The notes under the pieces: model-generated
Database searches by the model: none
The model's input: the letters and a program-made list of their open reading frames with translations, nothing else
Told to the model about the DNA's origin: nothing
From: an uncultured Oscillibacter sp.
Lineage (GTDB): Bacteria > Bacillota > Clostridia > Oscillospirales > Oscillospiraceae
NCBI GenBank assembly: GCA_910585165.1
Contig: CAJUBX010000063.1
Location: forward strand, 1 to 14,308
DNA: 14,308 nt
Reading direction: 5' to 3'
Program-made: the position numbers and the translations under genes
Part shown: piece after piece, positions 12,588 to 14,308 of the stretch
Position numbering within the stretch: the stretch's first letter is position 1
Layout of the letters: each line of letters begins with the position of its first letter

Positions 12588-14308
12588 CTATTTTCCCAGA
12601 TAAATCATCAGCGCAGCGATATCCGCCGGGGACACCCCGGAAATCCGGGACGCCTGCCCCAAATCCAAGGGCCGCACCGCCGCCAGCTTTTCCCTGGCCT
12701 CCAGCCGGAGGCCCTGTATCCCGCCGTAATCCAAACCGGGCGGCAGGCGGTGGGAGGCCATTTTCCGAAAGTCCTCCACCTGCTTTTCCTGGCGGCGGAT
12801 ATAGCCCTCGTACTTCACGGAGATTTCCACCTGCTCCTGTACGTCCGGGGGCAGGTCCGGCCGTCCCGGGTCGAAGGGGGCCAGCTCGCCGTAATGGACA
12901 TGGGGCCTGCGCAGCAGCGCGTCCAGGGGACAGCCCCCCGGAGCGTCCGAGGAATCCTTGGAGCGGAGGAAGGCCGCCAGCTCCGGCGAGGGGGAGGCCC
13001 CGGTATGGCGGAGGCGCCTAATCTCCCGCTCCACGGCGGCGTATTTTTCCTCCACGGCCCGGAGGCGCTCCTGTGAAACCAGGCCGGTGTCATAACCCCG
13101 CCGGGTCAGGCGCAGGTCGGCGTTGTCCTGCCGCAGCAAAAGCCGGTACTCGCTCCGGGAGGTCATGATGCGGTAGGGCTCCTCCGTGCCCTTGGTCACC
13201 AGATCGTCAATCAGGGTTCCGATGTAGCTCTCCGCCCGGGAGAGGACGAAGGGGCTCTCCCCCCGGAGCTTCCGCACGGCGTTGACCCCGGCGCAGAAGC
13301 CCTGGACCGCCGCCTCCTCATAGCCGGAGGAGCCGTTGAACTGCCCAGCGCCGTAAAGGCCGGGGACGGCCTTGACCTCCAGGGTGGGGGCCAGGGCCAG
13401 GGGGTCTATGCAGTCGTACTCGATGGCGTAGGCAGGCCGGGTCATGACGGCCCGGCGGAGGCCCGGGACGCTGTGGAGCATTTGCATCTGCACGTCCTCG
13501 GGCATGGAGGAGGAGAAGCCCTGGATGTAAACCTCCCGGGTGTCCAGCCCCATGGGCTCCACAAAGAGCTGGTGGCGGAGCTTATCCGGGAAGCGGACGA
13601 TCTTCGTCTCAAAGGAGGGGCAGTACCGGGGGCCCACGCCCTCGATGAGGCCGGAGTACATGGGGGCCCGGTCCAGGTTCTCCTCCACAATGCGCTTGGT
13701 TTCCTCCGTGGTCCAGGTGAGCCAGCAGCAGGCCCGGTTCCGGGGGGGCTCTTTGGTGGAGTAGGAGAAGGGCACGGGCAGCTCGTCCCCGGGCTGGAGC
13801 TCCATCTCATCAAAGTCCACCGTCCGGGCGTTTACCCGGGGGGGCGTACCGGTTTTGAAGCGGCGGAGGGGGAGGCCCAGCTTCAAAAGGGACTCCGTCA
13901 GCCGCGTGGCGGCGTGCATGCCGTCGGGGCCGGAGTCCTCCACCCATTCGCCCACGATGGTGCGGCCCGCCAGATAGGTGCCCGTGGCCAGAATCACAGC
14001 CCGGGCGGCAAACACCGCCCCGGTGGCCAGCACCACGGAAAAGCCTCCGCCGGATTCGGTGCGGACCTCCGTCACCTCCCCCTGGCGGACGGCAAGGCGC
14101 TCCTGCTCCTCCAGGACGCGCTTCATGCGGCCCTGGTACTTCCGGCGGTCCGCCTGGGCCCGGAGGGACCAGACTGCGGGGCCCTTGCCCTTGTTCAAGA
14201 GGCGGTACTGGATGCAGCATTCGTCGGCGGCCCGGGCCATTTCCCCCCCAAGAGCGTCCAGCTCCCGGACCAGATGGCCCTTGCCGGTGCCGCCGATGGC
14301 GGGGTTGC
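12588..14308 (-). CDS. mnmG: tRNA uridine-5-carboxymethylaminomethyl modification enzyme MnmG (5' end outside window)
   Basis: The visible part is 572 residues, reading in frame to the window edge, where it opens with NPAIGGTGKGHLVRELDALGGEM, the segment that follows the N-terminal FAD-binding domain. About 50 N-terminal residues are missing. MnmG with MnmE modifies U34 of certain tRNAs in the cytosol, using FAD and methylene-THF. Recognisable parts are MLNTGKGPAV-like LLNKGKGPAVWSLRAQADR, ILATGTYLAGRTIVGE, FKTGTPPRVNARTVDFDEM, SGLIEGVGPRYCPSFETKIVRF (conserved Cys), HQLFVEPMGLDTREVYIQGFSSSMPEDVQ split across the core, and the C-terminal LGQASRISGVSPADIAALMIYL that contacts MnmE and tRNA. It ends with TAG at 12588. 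There is no evident terminator before the cyclase gene. The ATG at 14240 is internal and not the real start. Confidence 0.96.
   Translation of the reverse strand, partial: NPAIGGTGKGHLVRELDALGGEMARAADECCIQYRLLNKGKGPAVWSLRAQADRRKYQGRMKRVLEEQERLAVRQGEVTEVRTESGGGFSVVLATGAVFAARAVILATGTYLAGRTIVGEWVEDSGPDGMHAATRLTESLLKLGLPLRRFKTGTPPRVNARTVDFDEMELQPGDELPVPFSYSTKEPPRNRACCWLTWTTEETKRIVEENLDRAPMYSGLIEGVGPRYCPSFETKIVRFPDKLRHQLFVEPMGLDTREVYIQGFSSSMPEDVQMQMLHSVPGLRRAVMTRPAYAIEYDCIDPLALAPTLEVKAVPGLYGAGQFNGSSGYEEAAVQGFCAGVNAVRKLRGESPFVLSRAESYIGTLIDDLVTKGTEEPYRIMTSRSEYRLLLRQDNADLRLTRRGYDTGLVSQERLRAVEEKYAAVEREIRRLRHTGASPSPELAAFLRSKDSSDAPGGCPLDALLRRPHVHYGELAPFDPGRPDLPPDVQEQVEISVKYEGYIRRQEKQVEDFRKMASHRLPPGLDYGGIQGLRLEAREKLAAVRPLDLGQASRISGVSPADIAALMIYLGK

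Overview
The window looks like a chromosomal segment of a high-GC Firmicute, most likely an Oscillospiraceae/Clostridia gut-type bacterium. The grounds are GC-rich codon use with good AAAGGAGG-type ribosome sites, a SleB/CwlJ-type hydrolase fused to copper-amine-oxidase-N-like repeats, a class I glutamate dehydrogenase, and a MurT/GatD-like pair. The genus is an inference.

Region 1 (1 to about 2500) is an accessory module beside ftsH. It holds GC-rich imperfect ~80-bp repeats on both sides (1-247 and about 1990-2296), a small cysteine-rich KTR-type protein (279-455), an XRE/Cro-type HTH regulator (702-917, minus), and a serine resolvase (1242-1802, minus) with a res-like region. A 200-bp inverted repeat (951-1150 and 2297-2496) encloses the resolvase. 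By eye its arms differ at one base. Each arm carries the same outward-facing promoter and the same operator-like repeats. The left copy drives the HTH gene. The right copy points toward ftsH but meets a terminator-like hairpin about 80 nt downstream, so it may make a short RNA. A TGTCC palindrome with 9-bp arms occurs twice, and once more in degenerate form.

Region 2 (2729-5683) reads rightward: ftsH with its own promoter, a strong terminator, then a GNAT acetyltransferase that seems to have no promoter of its own. A bidirectional terminator closes the region.

Region 3 (5698-14308) reads leftward: ychF, gdhA, a secreted SleB-like hydrolase, and then a probable operon in the order mnmG (running off the right edge), cyclase-family hydrolase, MurT-like ligase and GatD-like amidotransferase. 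The last three are tightly packed, with overlaps or gaps of only a few bases.

The two most notable points are these. First, the GatD-like protein lacks both the nucleophile Cys and the catalytic His of the lipid II isoglutaminyl synthase family, and its MurT-like partner lacks the usual KNPxGFNQ motif, so the pair probably does something other than glutamine-dependent amidation. Second, the resolvase/HTH module has a nearly perfect inverted duplication of a regulated promoter.
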